A stretch of DNA of 27,189 bases from UBA2040 sp965660955 (GTDB lineage: Bacteria > Bacteroidota > Bacteroidia > Flavobacteriales_D > Crocinitomicaceae). A program made the position numbers and the translations under genes. Below are positions 14,588 to 24,270 of the stretch, one piece after another. The stretch is from NCBI GenBank assembly GCA_965660955.1, contig CBFIBY010000017.1, positions 1-27,189 of the forward strand. Direction: 5' to 3'. Under the pieces are notes generated by a model. It did no database searches. It was not told where the DNA came from and saw only the letters and a program-made list of their open reading frames with translations. Numbering within the stretch: the stretch's first letter is position 1; every line of letters begins with the position of its first letter.

Positions 14588-15322
14588 TTATTTTTCTTTT
14601 TGAAATTCAGCAAGGTCTAGTAAAAAATCAACATTTTCTTCGATATGATTGCCAATTACAATCACATTGGCACCTGATCGTTTAGCCGAATCGATTTGTT
14701 CCTTCGTCCGAATTCCTCCGCCAACTATGAGCGGAACGTCCAAATTGGAACATCGTTTAATAATTTCTGTTGAGACAGGTTTTTTAGCGCCGCTTCCTGC
14801 GTCAAGGTACAACATGCTTTTTCCTTGGAGTATTCCTGCAATAGCGGTACTCTCTATTAAATTGAGTTGATCTTGCGGAATTGGCGTCGTTTGACTGACA
14901 TAGGCAACTGCCGAATTTGTTTCCCCATCAATTAATAGATAAGCCGTTGGTATAATTTCTAATTCCGTTTTTGCGATTTCCTTGGCGGTTCGAACATGCT
15001 GGCCTATCAAATAATCTGGGTTTCGACCAGATAGTAGACTCAAGTATAAAAGTGCATCTGCCTTCTTATCAAACTGATGAACATCACCCGGGAATAGAAT
15101 TACAGGCAGATCAATTTCCGTCTTCAGGAAGGAGACAACTTTCGTTAGATCTTTTTTTTCAACTGTACTGCCTCCCACAAAAACATAATCGACTTTTGAG
15201 AATTTCAATTTTTCGATGAATTCATCACGTTGTCCCCAATTAAATTTATCTGGATCGATAAGAATGGCAAGTTGTCCAATTTTGGATTGTATACCTTTAT
15301 ATATAGTACTATTTAATTTCAA
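14588..15322 (-). CDS. Geranylgeranylglyceryl phosphate synthase family protein (GGGPS/PcrB)
   Basis: A 244-residue TIM-barrel prenyltransferase that attaches a polyprenyl chain to sn-glycerol 1-phosphate by an ether bond. Conserved blocks are LAILIDPDKF (18-27), VDYVFVGGST (44-53), PVILFPGDVHQF (73-84), YLDAGSGA (172-179), PLIVGGGIRT and NVIVIGNHIEEN. The length and the long middle region (ALLYLSLLSGRNPDYLIGQH) fit the Bacteroidota GGGPS group rather than short Firmicutes PcrB. The start is TTG at 15322 within the end of the phosphopantetheinyl transferase gene (14-base overlap); no suitable ATG exists nearby. The lipid made from this product in Bacteroidota is not settled. Confidence 0.9.
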   Translation of the reverse strand: MKLNSTIYKGIQSKIGQLAILIDPDKFNWGQRDEFIEKLKFSKVDYVFVGGSTVEKKDLTKVVSFLKTEIDLPVILFPGDVHQFDKKADALLYLSLLSGRNPDYLIGQHVRTAKEIAKTELEIIPTAYLLIDGETNSAVAYVSQTTPIPQDQLNLIESTAIAGILQGKSMLYLDAGSGAKKPVSTEIIKRCSNLDVPLIVGGGIRTKEQIDSAKRSGANVIVIGNHIEENVDFLLDLAEFQKEK

Positions 15323-15935
15323 TGGGTGCGCAATTTATGGTTAAGACATTGTTGCCAGAGTGAAATGTTTTCATTTGAGCGGTGATGGTCTCGTTCGGAT
15401 TGTAAATTGTACCCGTCCAATCGTCATCATTCTTGATTAACCGCAAATCATCTTTAAAAATGATCTTTTTACGACCCGCCAATTTGTATAAGCTTTCTTT
15501 CATGGACCAAACTGTTGTCATCTCAAGTTCATCTTCAGTATTTAGCGCCTTATGTTCTTCCTCATGCAAAAATTTGGATTGTAATTTGACCGCTTTGTCT
15601 CGAATAGGCTCTAGGTCAAAACCAATATGATAATTTGAAATAGCAAGACCAACCATTTGAGTCGTATGCGAAATAGAAATGAATTCCGATGATTCAACGG
15701 AAGGTGCCCCTATGTTTGAGTAATTGATTTCTTTTTTACCCAAAACTTCCGTTCGTAATATTCTTGTAGCCACAAATTCCATTTTTCGAGAAATATGCCG
15801 AATTGAATTTAATCGAAGAATTTCTTTCTCCGTTAAGGAATCCAAGTAGTTGTCAATTTCGAAAGCATTATAGGACAGCAAATGAATCACTGTTTCTGAA
15901 TTTATTTCGATAGCGTGTATATTAGATAGTACCAT
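15309..15935 (-). CDS. 4'-phosphopantetheinyl transferase superfamily protein
   Basis: A 208-residue Sfp/AcpT-type enzyme that should transfer phosphopantetheine from CoA to a carrier-protein serine. The diagnostic motifs are FISISHT at 85-91, IGFDLEPI at 104-111 (magnesium-binding Asp107 and Glu109) and WSMKESLYKLAG at 143-154 (the W-x-x-KE-x-x-x-K signature). Length fits the Sfp-like two-half fold rather than the about 120-residue AcpS. It is first in a two-gene unit with the GGGP synthase, overlapping by 14 bases. No carrier protein, NRPS or PKS gene is in the window, so the target may simply be acyl carrier protein. Confidence 0.9.
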   Translation of the reverse strand: MVLSNIHAIEINSETVIHLLSYNAFEIDNYLDSLTEKEILRLNSIRHISRKMEFVATRILRTEVLGKKEINYSNIGAPSVESSEFISISHTTQMVGLAISNYHIGFDLEPIRDKAVKLQSKFLHEEEHKALNTEDELEMTTVWSMKESLYKLAGRKKIIFKDDLRLIKNDDDWTGTIYNPNETITAQMKTFHSGNNVLTINCAPIEIK

Positions 15936-15945
15936 GGTTCGGAGG

Positions 15946-15953
15946 CAAATGTA
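15946..15953 (-). promoter_or_regulatory. Candidate promoter of the PPTase-GGGPS unit
   Basis: TACATTTG on the minus strand matches TAnnTTTG exactly, 10 bases before the ATG at 15935, giving a very short leader. No TTG was found at the usual -33 distance. Confidence 0.4.
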
Positions 15954-16119
15954 ATCAAATATTCAAGGTCATATAATTTCAATAGACGTGTATAAATCAA
16001 TTCAAATAAGAAATTTTAGATAGGTTGTGATTGGATTTGGATTTCTATTTTTGTTAAAATAATGTGAAGAAATCGTATTAAAAATATTTGGAGAGCCCTT
16101 TATAAAACTAGAATTTATC

Positions 16120-16127
16120 TATATTTA
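16120..16127 (+). promoter_or_regulatory. Weak promoter candidate for the TonB-receptor cassette
   Basis: TATATTTA, one base from TAnnTTTG, lies 43 bases before the ATG at 16171. The 235-bp AT-rich gap from 15936 to 16170 separates two divergent units and shows no open frame, RNA motif or strong repeat. Confidence 0.25.
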
Positions 16128-16170
16128 CGACTTCTTGTACAAAAAAAGTTAAAACTAATAATAAGTATAT

Positions 16171-19100
16171 ATGTTACGGAATATTACCATACTTCTTGTA
16201 AGCTTCTTAGTTACAGTGACTTCGGCGTATGCCCAAGTTGGACTGGGTACGCTTAAAGGTTCTGTTATCGATGGCGAAACAAAAGAGCCCATACCTTTTT
16301 GTAAGGTTTTAATTACCCAAAATGGAAGCATTAAAGGTGGTGCCAATACAGATTTCGACGGAAAATTTCAAATCAACTCTATTTCCGCAGGGACATATGA
16401 TGTTTTGGTTAAAAATGACGGAGAAGGGTATCAGCCAGTTTCGACAAACGGTGTAGTTATCTCATCTGATAAAATTACCTTCCTTGATAATCTAGAGTTA
16501 AATAAGGCGGATAATATCAAAGAAATCGAAGAAGTGAAAATCGTCGCTTATCGTGTCCCACTAATTGATAAGGATGGTGGAGCATCAGGAGCAACGGTTA
16601 CACGAGAAGATATTGCGAGATTACCAGTTCGATCAGCTGCTGGTGTTGCCGGAACCGTTGGTGGGGTTAATACAAATGAAGGTGACGGAGGAATTAGCGT
16701 TCGTGGTTCACGTGAAGATGGAACATTCTACTATATAGATGGTATTAAAGTGCGTGGTTCGTCAAGCTTGCCTAAATCAGCGATTGAGGAGGTTACCGTC
16801 ATTACTGGTGGTTTACCAGCGAATTATGGAGATGCAACTGGAGGTATTATCTCGGTTACTACAAGAGGCCCAAGTGCGAAGTACTTCGGAAGTTTGGAGG
16901 TAGTAACATCCGGTATATACTTAAAAGGACAAGATTCAGTTGGTTACGATGGGAAGGCATTTGGTCTTGACCGTTACGCATACAACTTGGTTGAAGGAAT
17001 GTTCTCAGGTCCACTATGGATGCAAAAAGATTCAACAGGAAGAAAAACGAAACCACGTTTAGGTTTCTTAATTTCTGCCAACTACACAAGACAGCAAGAT
17101 CCTCGTCCACTCGCAAATGGTGGTCAGTGGAGAATTAAAAAAGAAGCTAGAGAAGAATTATTAGCAAATCCTTTACGTCCGACCTCAACAGGACAAGGTA
17201 CATTTCACAATGCACTGTTCTTAAAACAAGATGACTTTGAGCAAACGCCAACGAGAATGAATGTGGCAACTGGAAATTTATCAGCTCAAGGTAAGATAGA
17301 TGTTAATACGGGACCAAGTGTTAACTTGACCTTTGGAGGATCATTGAACTTGAGAAATGGTAAGGAGGTTTCGAATAATCAGCAGAATGCTGGATCCCTA
17401 TTGAACTTCGAAAACTATGGTGATAGAAGAGATTTTGACTGGAGAGTTTTTGGTCGTTTGACGCAACGTTTTACGAATGATGAAGAAGGTAGTAGTTCAA
17501 AAATTAGAAGTGCGTTTTATTCATTGATGGTCGATTACTCAAAAGAGAAGACTACACGATTCGATGCGAATCATGAATTCAATATTTTTAACTACGGACA
17601 TGTTGGAACATTTACTACAACACGTGAACCTTCATATTCTTACAATTCAACTACTCAGATTTATGAGCATGATGGCTTTAGAGATATTGTAGTTGATTAT
17701 GTTCCGTCATCATTGAATTCTTCATTGGCAGCAATTACCACTCAGTATTATAATATATATGAAGGTCAACCTTTTGGAAATTACGAAAACTTATTTCAGA
17801 TTCAACAAGGAAATGCTTTGAGAAATGGTGATTCACCTGCAAGTGTATATAACATTTGGAGTAACATAGGTTCGCCGTTTAATGGATTCGGAAAATTTGA
17901 GAATGACCAATTCCGTGTTACAGGTTCTGGTTCAGCCAATATTGGTGATCATTCCCTGTCTTTAGGATTTGAATTTGAACAACGTTGGGATAGAGGTTGG
18001 GCAAATGGAGACAGAGGTCCAACAGGAATTTGGTCTGTTGCTCGTCAATTAGCGAATTTCCATATCCAGGAATTAGACGTTAATCAGGGAACAATCCGTG
18101 ATTCTGGATCTTTCAAGTCTATTACGTATGAAAGATTGAACACAGGTTATGCTGCTACATCGGGAACAGGTGCATACGGTGGACAGGGTGGATTAACAGA
18201 TATCAACGGTAATGTTATTCAGGATAACCAGTTCTATTTTGATTACAAACTACGTGAGAAGTTAGGATTAGATCCAGCAGGAACTGATTTTGTTGATATT
18301 GATCAATACAATCCTGAGATATTCCAATTGGACATGTTCTCTCCTGATGAATTATTGAATTCAGGTAACTCATATATATCTTACTGGGGATTTGATCACG
18401 TTGGAAACAAAGTGAAAGGTAAGACGAATGTAAACGATTACTTCGAGAAATTCGATGAGAATGGAAACTATGAACGTTTTGTAGGAGCCTTCCAACCGAT
18501 TTATATTGCAGGTTACGTAATGGATAAGTTCTCTTTCAAAGATTTGATATTTAATGTTGGTGTCCGTGTCGATCGATTTGACGCTAACCAGCCTGTATTG
18601 AAGGACCCATTCCTATTATACGAAGCACGAACTGCTAGCCAAGCTAAAGCGCTTGCTTCTGAGAATCCAACAAATTATAGCTGGGTAGTCATTCCAGAAT
18701 CAGTTGGGGATGATTATACGGTGTATGTGAATGATGTTCAAAATCCAACAGCGATCAATGGATTTAGAAGTGGAGAGAAATTTTTCGATGCGCAAGGTAC
18801 AGAGGTCACTGACCCGACTACAATTGAAGGCGCAGGAGGTATCGCACCTTGGTTGCTTGATCCTAATCAATTGACGCCTAAAGCAGGAGCATTTGAGGAT
18901 TATAAACCGCAATTCAATGTAATGCCAAGAGTTGCCTTTTCATTCCCAGTGTCTGATGAAGCATCGTTCTTCGCCCACTATGATATCTTAACAAAACGGC
19001 CTACATCACGTGGACGATTTGATCCATACGAATATCAATTTTTAGAAGTGAGAAGTCAAATCATTGATAATCCCAATTTGCGTCCTGAGAAAACAATCGA

Positions 19101-19989
19101 TTATGAGATTGGTTTCCAGCAAGTATTGTCTAAGACTTCATCATTGAAAATCTCAGCATTCTACCGTGAGCAAAGAGACAATGTTCAAATCTTTAGTTTG
19201 AATGGTGCATACCCAGTAACGTATCGTTCATTTGGTAACCGTGATTTCGGTACAGTAAAAGGAATGACAGTTGCATACGATTTGAGAAGAACAGGTAATG
19301 TTAGAATTACGGCAAACTACACGCTACAGTTCGCAGATGGAACTGGGTCAAGTAATACTTCAGCATCTGCATTAATTAATGCAGGGGTTCCAAACTTGAG
19401 AGCAATCTTCCCTTATAGCTTTGATCAACGCCATGCATTTGCAGTAACAATGGATTATCGTTATGGTTCAGGAAAAGATTACAACGGTCCGGTAATTAAA
19501 GATTTCAATTTGTTTGAAAACACAGGTTTGAATATCTTCTCTCGAATTTATTCCGGTGCTCCATATTCAGGGCAGACCTTCATTACTAATACACAACAAA
19601 ATGTTGGGTCAACTCCATTGTATGCGGGGTTAGATGGAACAACAAATGGGTCTAGATTGCCTTGGTCTTACCAATTGGATATGCAGTTAGACAGAACGTT
19701 TAACTTAAAGATTGGAAAAGATACAGAAGGGAAAAAGCAAAAACCAGTATTCTTGAATGTATACATTAGAGCAACAAACTTGTTGAACCAATTCAACAGA
19801 TTGAACGTTTATCGTGCAACTGGAAACTGGGATGACGATGGTTACTTAGCAGCTGCTGCTAGCCAACCGTCAATTCAAAATCAAACGGATGAGCAAGCAT
19901 TCAGAGATTATTACGCGATCAAAGTGCAGAATGCATTTAATATTTCTGTGCCGAGAACGATTAGATTAGGTGTGAAATTTGACTTTTAA
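16171..19989 (+). CDS. TonB-dependent outer-membrane receptor with N-terminal carboxypeptidase-regulatory domain
   Basis: A 1272-residue outer-membrane receptor, far longer than a typical siderophore receptor (about 700). Residues 1-21 form a signal peptide ending SAYA. A CarboxypepD_reg-like beta-sandwich follows (about 26-110: LKGSVIDGETKEPIPFCKV, TDFDGKFQINSISAGTYDV). A TonB-box-like EIEEVKIVAYR lies at 118-128 and the plug at about 130-235 (GGISVRGSREDGTFYYIDGI, then GGLPANYGDATGGIISVTT). The remainder is a long beta-barrel with large loops, ending in ...GVKFDF with the C-terminal Phe typical of outer-membrane proteins. No SusD-like partner is adjacent; a 1413-aa secreted protein follows after 20 bp. 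Substrate unknown. Confidence 0.92.
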   Translation: MLRNITILLVSFLVTVTSAYAQVGLGTLKGSVIDGETKEPIPFCKVLITQNGSIKGGANTDFDGKFQINSISAGTYDVLVKNDGEGYQPVSTNGVVISSDKITFLDNLELNKADNIKEIEEVKIVAYRVPLIDKDGGASGATVTREDIARLPVRSAAGVAGTVGGVNTNEGDGGISVRGSREDGTFYYIDGIKVRGSSSLPKSAIEEVTVITGGLPANYGDATGGIISVTTRGPSAKYFGSLEVVTSGIYLKGQDSVGYDGKAFGLDRYAYNLVEGMFSGPLWMQKDSTGRKTKPRLGFLISANYTRQQDPRPLANGGQWRIKKEAREELLANPLRPTSTGQGTFHNALFLKQDDFEQTPTRMNVATGNLSAQGKIDVNTGPSVNLTFGGSLNLRNGKEVSNNQQNAGSLLNFENYGDRRDFDWRVFGRLTQRFTNDEEGSSSKIRSAFYSLMVDYSKEKTTRFDANHEFNIFNYGHVGTFTTTREPSYSYNSTTQIYEHDGFRDIVVDYVPSSLNSSLAAITTQYYNIYEGQPFGNYENLFQIQQGNALRNGDSPASVYNIWSNIGSPFNGFGKFENDQFRVTGSGSANIGDHSLSLGFEFEQRWDRGWANGDRGPTGIWSVARQLANFHIQELDVNQGTIRDSGSFKSITYERLNTGYAATSGTGAYGGQGGLTDINGNVIQDNQFYFDYKLREKLGLDPAGTDFVDIDQYNPEIFQLDMFSPDELLNSGNSYISYWGFDHVGNKVKGKTNVNDYFEKFDENGNYERFVGAFQPIYIAGYVMDKFSFKDLIFNVGVRVDRFDANQPVLKDPFLLYEARTASQAKALASENPTNYSWVVIPESVGDDYTVYVNDVQNPTAINGFRSGEKFFDAQGTEVTDPTTIEGAGGIAPWLLDPNQLTPKAGAFEDYKPQFNVMPRVAFSFPVSDEASFFAHYDILTKRPTSRGRFDPYEYQFLEVRSQIIDNPNLRPEKTIDYEIGFQQVLSKTSSLKISAFYREQRDNVQIFSLNGAYPVTYRSFGNRDFGTVKGMTVAYDLRRTGNVRITANYTLQFADGTGSSNTSASALINAGVPNLRAIFPYSFDQRHAFAVTMDYRYGSGKDYNGPVIKDFNLFENTGLNIFSRIYSGAPYSGQTFITNTQQNVGSTPLYAGLDGTTNGSRLPWSYQLDMQLDRTFNLKIGKDTEGKKQKPVFLNVYIRATNLLNQFNRLNVYRATGNWDDDGYLAAAASQPSIQNQTDEQAFRDYYAIKVQNAFNISVPRTIRLGVKFDF

Positions 19990-20009
19990 TTAATTTAAGA
20001 ATAAAGAAT

Positions 20010-23000
20010 ATGAAAAATGTTTCAATTAAATCTTTGCTAATTGCATTGGCTTTTTTAGCCAGCAATGCGAGTTTTGCATTAGAAGATGTAAGAGACAAAA
20101 AGCCGGTTAACAAGCCAACAACGCAGACAAACCTAAATGGTAAAGCTGCCAATTGTTCACCTTCAACTACTGCCTTAACAATGGAGTTTAATGACGTAAG
20201 TGCATTGCTGCAGCAAGGTGGACGACTTTTTCAGGGAACTGGATCTGTTGGAGTAGCGGCTTATGAGATTCCAAAAGGAAGTGGACTACGTGCAATCTTT
20301 GCTGGTTCACTTTGGATGGGAGGAGTTGATGCCAACGGTCAATTGAAATTGGCTGCCGTACGTTTTAAACAAGTCGGTAACGATTTTTGGGCTGGACCAT
20401 TGACAGTTACACCAGGAACTGGTAATTATGACCCAAGTGTTCCTGCTGGTGACAATGTCATTCGTGATTTTGGTCAAGCGGATATCCAACCTGATCAGTG
20501 TGTCGCTTACGATAGGTTTTTTACAATTCGTAAAGGTGAAGTAATTAAATTCAAAACGTGGTGGGATTACACATATGATAATACCGACCCTAATGCTGAA
20601 GAGCCTGAAACACCATCTTCTGATGAATTAATGAGAATCCAGAATTGGCCAGCTCACGGAGATGTATCATTAGGACAGGATTTTTATCTTGCGCCTTTCT
20701 ATGATAATACGAACTCTCAGGGTGTCGGAACAACAGGTCTTTACAGACCGATTGAAGATGGAGATTACCCTTGGTATGATGACATACTTGGAAACGATGA
20801 CGTAAAATGTGGTATTGACAGACGTGTGACATTGTTTGGAGATGAAACGCATTGGTGGGTATTCAATGATAAAGGAAATATTCACGGTGAAACTGGAGGA
20901 GATCCAATTGGTATGGAAATTCGTGCACAGGCGTTCGGTTTTGCGACCAATGATGAGGTGAATAGAATGACTTTCTATAACTATGAGTTGATCAATAGAG
21001 GTACGCAAACCTTATTCAATACTTTCTTTTCGAAATGGTTAGATCCAGATTTAGGTAACGCAGCCGATGATTATGTAGGTTGTGATGTATCTCGAGGTCT
21101 TGGCTTTTGCTATAACGGAGATGAACTTGATGATAATGGTGTAGGAGTTTATGGAGCAAATCCTCCAGCAATTGGAGTAGACTTTTTCGAAGGTCCATAT
21201 CTAGATGCAGATGGATTTGACAACCCTGGTCCTGTATTGGATTCGAACACAGGTTTTTATGTTGCTCCACCGCTGTTGGATGCACTGGATAGTAATGGTA
21301 TTGTTTACCGTGGTATTGGAACAGGTTATTCTGATGGTGTTGTTGATAATGAGCGTTTTGGAATGCGTCGATTTACATACTTTACAAATGGAGCGGCTTT
21401 CCCATACACAGACCCAAGCTCTGCTGCGCAATACTATAACTTCATGGAAGGTAAATGGGCCAATGGATCAGAAATGTTCTATGGAGGAACCGGAGCAAAT
21501 GGTTCTATTTTAACGGATTATATGTTCCCTGGAGATTCTGATTCGTTGAATTGGGGTACCGCTGGAATTGATCCTGGTGCTGATTGGGACGAATCCACAG
21601 AAAACAACCCTCCGGGCGACCGTCGTTTTGTGCAATCGGCTGGACCTTTTACATTGAAACCGGGAGCTGTGAATAATATTACGGTTGGAATCGTTTACGG
21701 ACGAGGAACAGCGGGAGTAGCAAGTTCGATCGCTGCAATGAAAGCTGCAGATACTAAAGCGCAAGCTTTGTTTGATGCTTGTTTCCAAATTTTGGACCCA
21801 CCAGATGCACCGCGTCTGCAAATTCAAGAACTAGAGAATGAGTTGATTCTTACATTGGATAACCCAGCGGGTTCAAACAATTTTAATGAAGAATACATTC
21901 AGGAAGATAAAGTAAACATTGTACTTGAAGGTGTTGATAAATTCTACAGATTTGAAGGATATCAAATATTCCAAATGTCTGATGAGTCGGCTGGTGTGGC
22001 GGATATTGCAGACCCGTTAAAGGCGCGATTGGTTGCACAGTGTGACATAAGAAATTTCAACAAAGATGCTAGTGGAAATGATTTATTCAACAGTCCAATT
22101 GACAGACTCATAAATTTTGAATTTGACGAAGCATTAGGTTTCGCAACTCCAGTTGAGAAAGTAGATGGCGAAAACAAAGGAATTCGTCATAGTTTCGTCA
22201 TGACAGAAGATCAGTTCGCGACAGGAGATAGAACGTTGGTTAATCATAAGACATACTATTATATTGCGGTAGCATATGGTTACAACAACTTTAAAGATTA
22301 TGATCCAAATGATCCATCTAAATTTGATGGTCAGAAAACACCGTATATCGCTTCTCGTTTGAGTTTTGATAAAAGCGCAATTGCTGCCGTGCCAGGTGTT
22401 CCGCATAGTCCACGCCCAGAATTGGGTGGAACTACTCAGTTAGCGGCATATGGAACAACACCTAAAATCACGAGAATTGACGGGCATGGAAATGGCGGTC
22501 GATCTCTTGAATTTACTACTGATACGGAGAACGCTGTTGTTTCATCAGGTTTTGTAGCAGAGCCAGAATATGAGGCAGGTCAGGGACCTATCAATGTAAA
22601 AGTTATTGATCCTCTGAATTTGGTAGGTGGACAATTCGAATTGAAATTTACAGACTACACAACAAATATTACTGAAGGTAATGCGGCAGATACTGCTTCT
22701 TGGGTGATTGATCGTTATGTAGATGGTGTACTTATAGAGAGTGTGTCTTCTCAACAGACAATAGAAATCGATAACGAACAACTGATCCCACAATGGGGGG
22801 TATCTGTTCAAATTGCGCAGAAAGAATATTTCTTTGAGAGTGGCGCAACTACCATGAATAATACGACAAGAACGACAGACATACTTGACAATTCAATAAC
22901 TTTTGCGGATTCATCGAAACGATGGCTGCAAGGTGTTCAAGATGTCGATGGGTATACAGCATTGAACTGGATTCGTTCAGGTTCAGTGAATGAAACTGAC

Positions 23001-24251
23001 TTCGTCACCGCGGATTTATATAATAATCCGGGATGTTATCCTGACGAATTGAATCGTGATCCGGATAGAAGATGGTCAGGTATTTTGGATGGAACTATGG
23101 CTCCCCATTTAATGGTTGGGTACCAGTGTGACTTTATGCCTTTGGCATACTATAAATCATCTCCTTCCTATCCAAATGCGGCTGAGACTTCACCAGGAGT
23201 TGCTCGAACAAATGCTGGATTGGCGTTTTCTCCAAGTATTGATATTGTCATTACGAATGATAAATCGAAATGGACGAAATGTTTGGTTCTAGAGTTAGGA
23301 CGTGACGAGACTTTAAATATAGGCGGAGCGAAACCAGGAGCAATGCGTAAAAGTCTGAGTAGAGATATTAATGGAAATGAAATCAGTGGTAGCACAGGAC
23401 AAGGCTGGTTCCCGGGTTACGCAATTGATATAGAAACGGGAGCACGTTTGCACATGGCATTTGGTGAGAATTCATTCTTAGGAACCGATGGTGGTGGAGA
23501 CATGATTTGGAATCCAGGCAACAGATTGTTTGATGCCCTAGGAAATCCAAAACTTGGAGGTATGCAGCCCATTTATGTATTTAGTCATAAACAAAAAGAG
23601 ATCAATGGAATTACTACTGGAGGCTATGATATGGGCTACTATAATGGAGGTACACACGACATCTCTGAACTGGTTAACTTGATGACACAGGTTGAAGCGA
23701 ATAGCGGACTTGCTAAAAGTCAATTCTACCAAAGTTTGTCTTGGATTGGATATCCATTGTTGGCTTTCGATAGAGATGAGTTTGAAATTGAAACAGATGT
23801 ACGAATAAAAGTTCGAGTTTCGAAAGAATACAAAACATTCAATGCGTCAGGTAAAAACGGTGGAAAACCAATGTATTCATGGAATATGGATGAATTGGCA
23901 ACGCAGACTAGAGTCGACAGTGAATTGTCCGATGCTTTGAGTGCGATTGGAGTAGTTCCAAACCCGTACTACGCGTTCTCTGAATATGAACGAGGTCGAT
24001 TGGATACACGAGTTAAAATCACCAATTTGCCGGATGTATGTAACGTAAATATTTATACAACGAATGGTAAACTTGTAAGATCCTTTAAGAAGGATAGCCC
24101 AATTACAAGTATTGACTGGGATTTGAACAACAATAAAGGAATACCAGTCGCAAGTGGGATTTATTTAATACATGTTGAAGTGCCAGGAATTGGTGAAACA
24201 GTATTGAAATTCTACGGTGGTATTAGACAAGTTGACTTACAAGGTATATAA
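20010..24251 (+). CDS. Giant secreted protein of unknown function with FlgD-like C-terminal domain
   Basis: A 1413-residue protein with a signal peptide (residues 1-23, ending ASFA). I do not recognise a named domain in the body. Notable stretches are LRAIFAGSLWMGGVD, MTFYNYELINRGTQTLFNTF, WLDPDLGNAADDYVGCD and several Asp/Asn/Gly-rich segments that could bind calcium. The last 105 residues form a FlgD-like or T9SS-sorting-like beta-sandwich: VVPNPYYAF, VKITNLP, VNIYTTNGKLVRSF, IDWDLNNNKGIPVASGIYLI. It continues past the usual final strand with GETVLKFYGGIRQVDLQGI. From memory, similar endings (VLKWFG...R..DL) occur in other Bacteroidota proteins. The gene sits between the receptor and a PorV-like gene with 20- and 19-bp gaps, so they are probably co-expressed and the product surface-exposed. 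Confidence 0.8.
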   Translation: MKNVSIKSLLIALAFLASNASFALEDVRDKKPVNKPTTQTNLNGKAANCSPSTTALTMEFNDVSALLQQGGRLFQGTGSVGVAAYEIPKGSGLRAIFAGSLWMGGVDANGQLKLAAVRFKQVGNDFWAGPLTVTPGTGNYDPSVPAGDNVIRDFGQADIQPDQCVAYDRFFTIRKGEVIKFKTWWDYTYDNTDPNAEEPETPSSDELMRIQNWPAHGDVSLGQDFYLAPFYDNTNSQGVGTTGLYRPIEDGDYPWYDDILGNDDVKCGIDRRVTLFGDETHWWVFNDKGNIHGETGGDPIGMEIRAQAFGFATNDEVNRMTFYNYELINRGTQTLFNTFFSKWLDPDLGNAADDYVGCDVSRGLGFCYNGDELDDNGVGVYGANPPAIGVDFFEGPYLDADGFDNPGPVLDSNTGFYVAPPLLDALDSNGIVYRGIGTGYSDGVVDNERFGMRRFTYFTNGAAFPYTDPSSAAQYYNFMEGKWANGSEMFYGGTGANGSILTDYMFPGDSDSLNWGTAGIDPGADWDESTENNPPGDRRFVQSAGPFTLKPGAVNNITVGIVYGRGTAGVASSIAAMKAADTKAQALFDACFQILDPPDAPRLQIQELENELILTLDNPAGSNNFNEEYIQEDKVNIVLEGVDKFYRFEGYQIFQMSDESAGVADIADPLKARLVAQCDIRNFNKDASGNDLFNSPIDRLINFEFDEALGFATPVEKVDGENKGIRHSFVMTEDQFATGDRTLVNHKTYYYIAVAYGYNNFKDYDPNDPSKFDGQKTPYIASRLSFDKSAIAAVPGVPHSPRPELGGTTQLAAYGTTPKITRIDGHGNGGRSLEFTTDTENAVVSSGFVAEPEYEAGQGPINVKVIDPLNLVGGQFELKFTDYTTNITEGNAADTASWVIDRYVDGVLIESVSSQQTIEIDNEQLIPQWGVSVQIAQKEYFFESGATTMNNTTRTTDILDNSITFADSSKRWLQGVQDVDGYTALNWIRSGSVNETDFVTADLYNNPGCYPDELNRDPDRRWSGILDGTMAPHLMVGYQCDFMPLAYYKSSPSYPNAAETSPGVARTNAGLAFSPSIDIVITNDKSKWTKCLVLELGRDETLNIGGAKPGAMRKSLSRDINGNEISGSTGQGWFPGYAIDIETGARLHMAFGENSFLGTDGGGDMIWNPGNRLFDALGNPKLGGMQPIYVFSHKQKEINGITTGGYDMGYYNGGTHDISELVNLMTQVEANSGLAKSQFYQSLSWIGYPLLAFDRDEFEIETDVRIKVRVSKEYKTFNASGKNGGKPMYSWNMDELATQTRVDSELSDALSAIGVVPNPYYAFSEYERGRLDTRVKITNLPDVCNVNIYTTNGKLVRSFKKDSPITSIDWDLNNNKGIPVASGIYLIHVEVPGIGETVLKFYGGIRQVDLQGI

Positions 24252-24270
24252 AACGAAATAGAAGAGTATA

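Noticed and set aside
15936..16170. Possible small RNA or hidden gene in the 235-bp gap
   Set aside because: The stretch is AT-rich with no sustained open frame, conserved RNA motif or strong hairpin visible by eye.
21205..21513. 102-codon plus-strand frame inside the giant secreted protein gene
   Set aside because: It is an out-of-frame shadow with many Leu and Met residues and no recognisable domain; the long frame around it has a signal peptide and a sorting-like tail.
20010..24251. Giant secreted protein considered as a SusD-like partner of the receptor
   Set aside because: It is more than twice the length of SusD, has no lipoprotein cysteine after the signal peptide and shows no TPR-like helical pattern.
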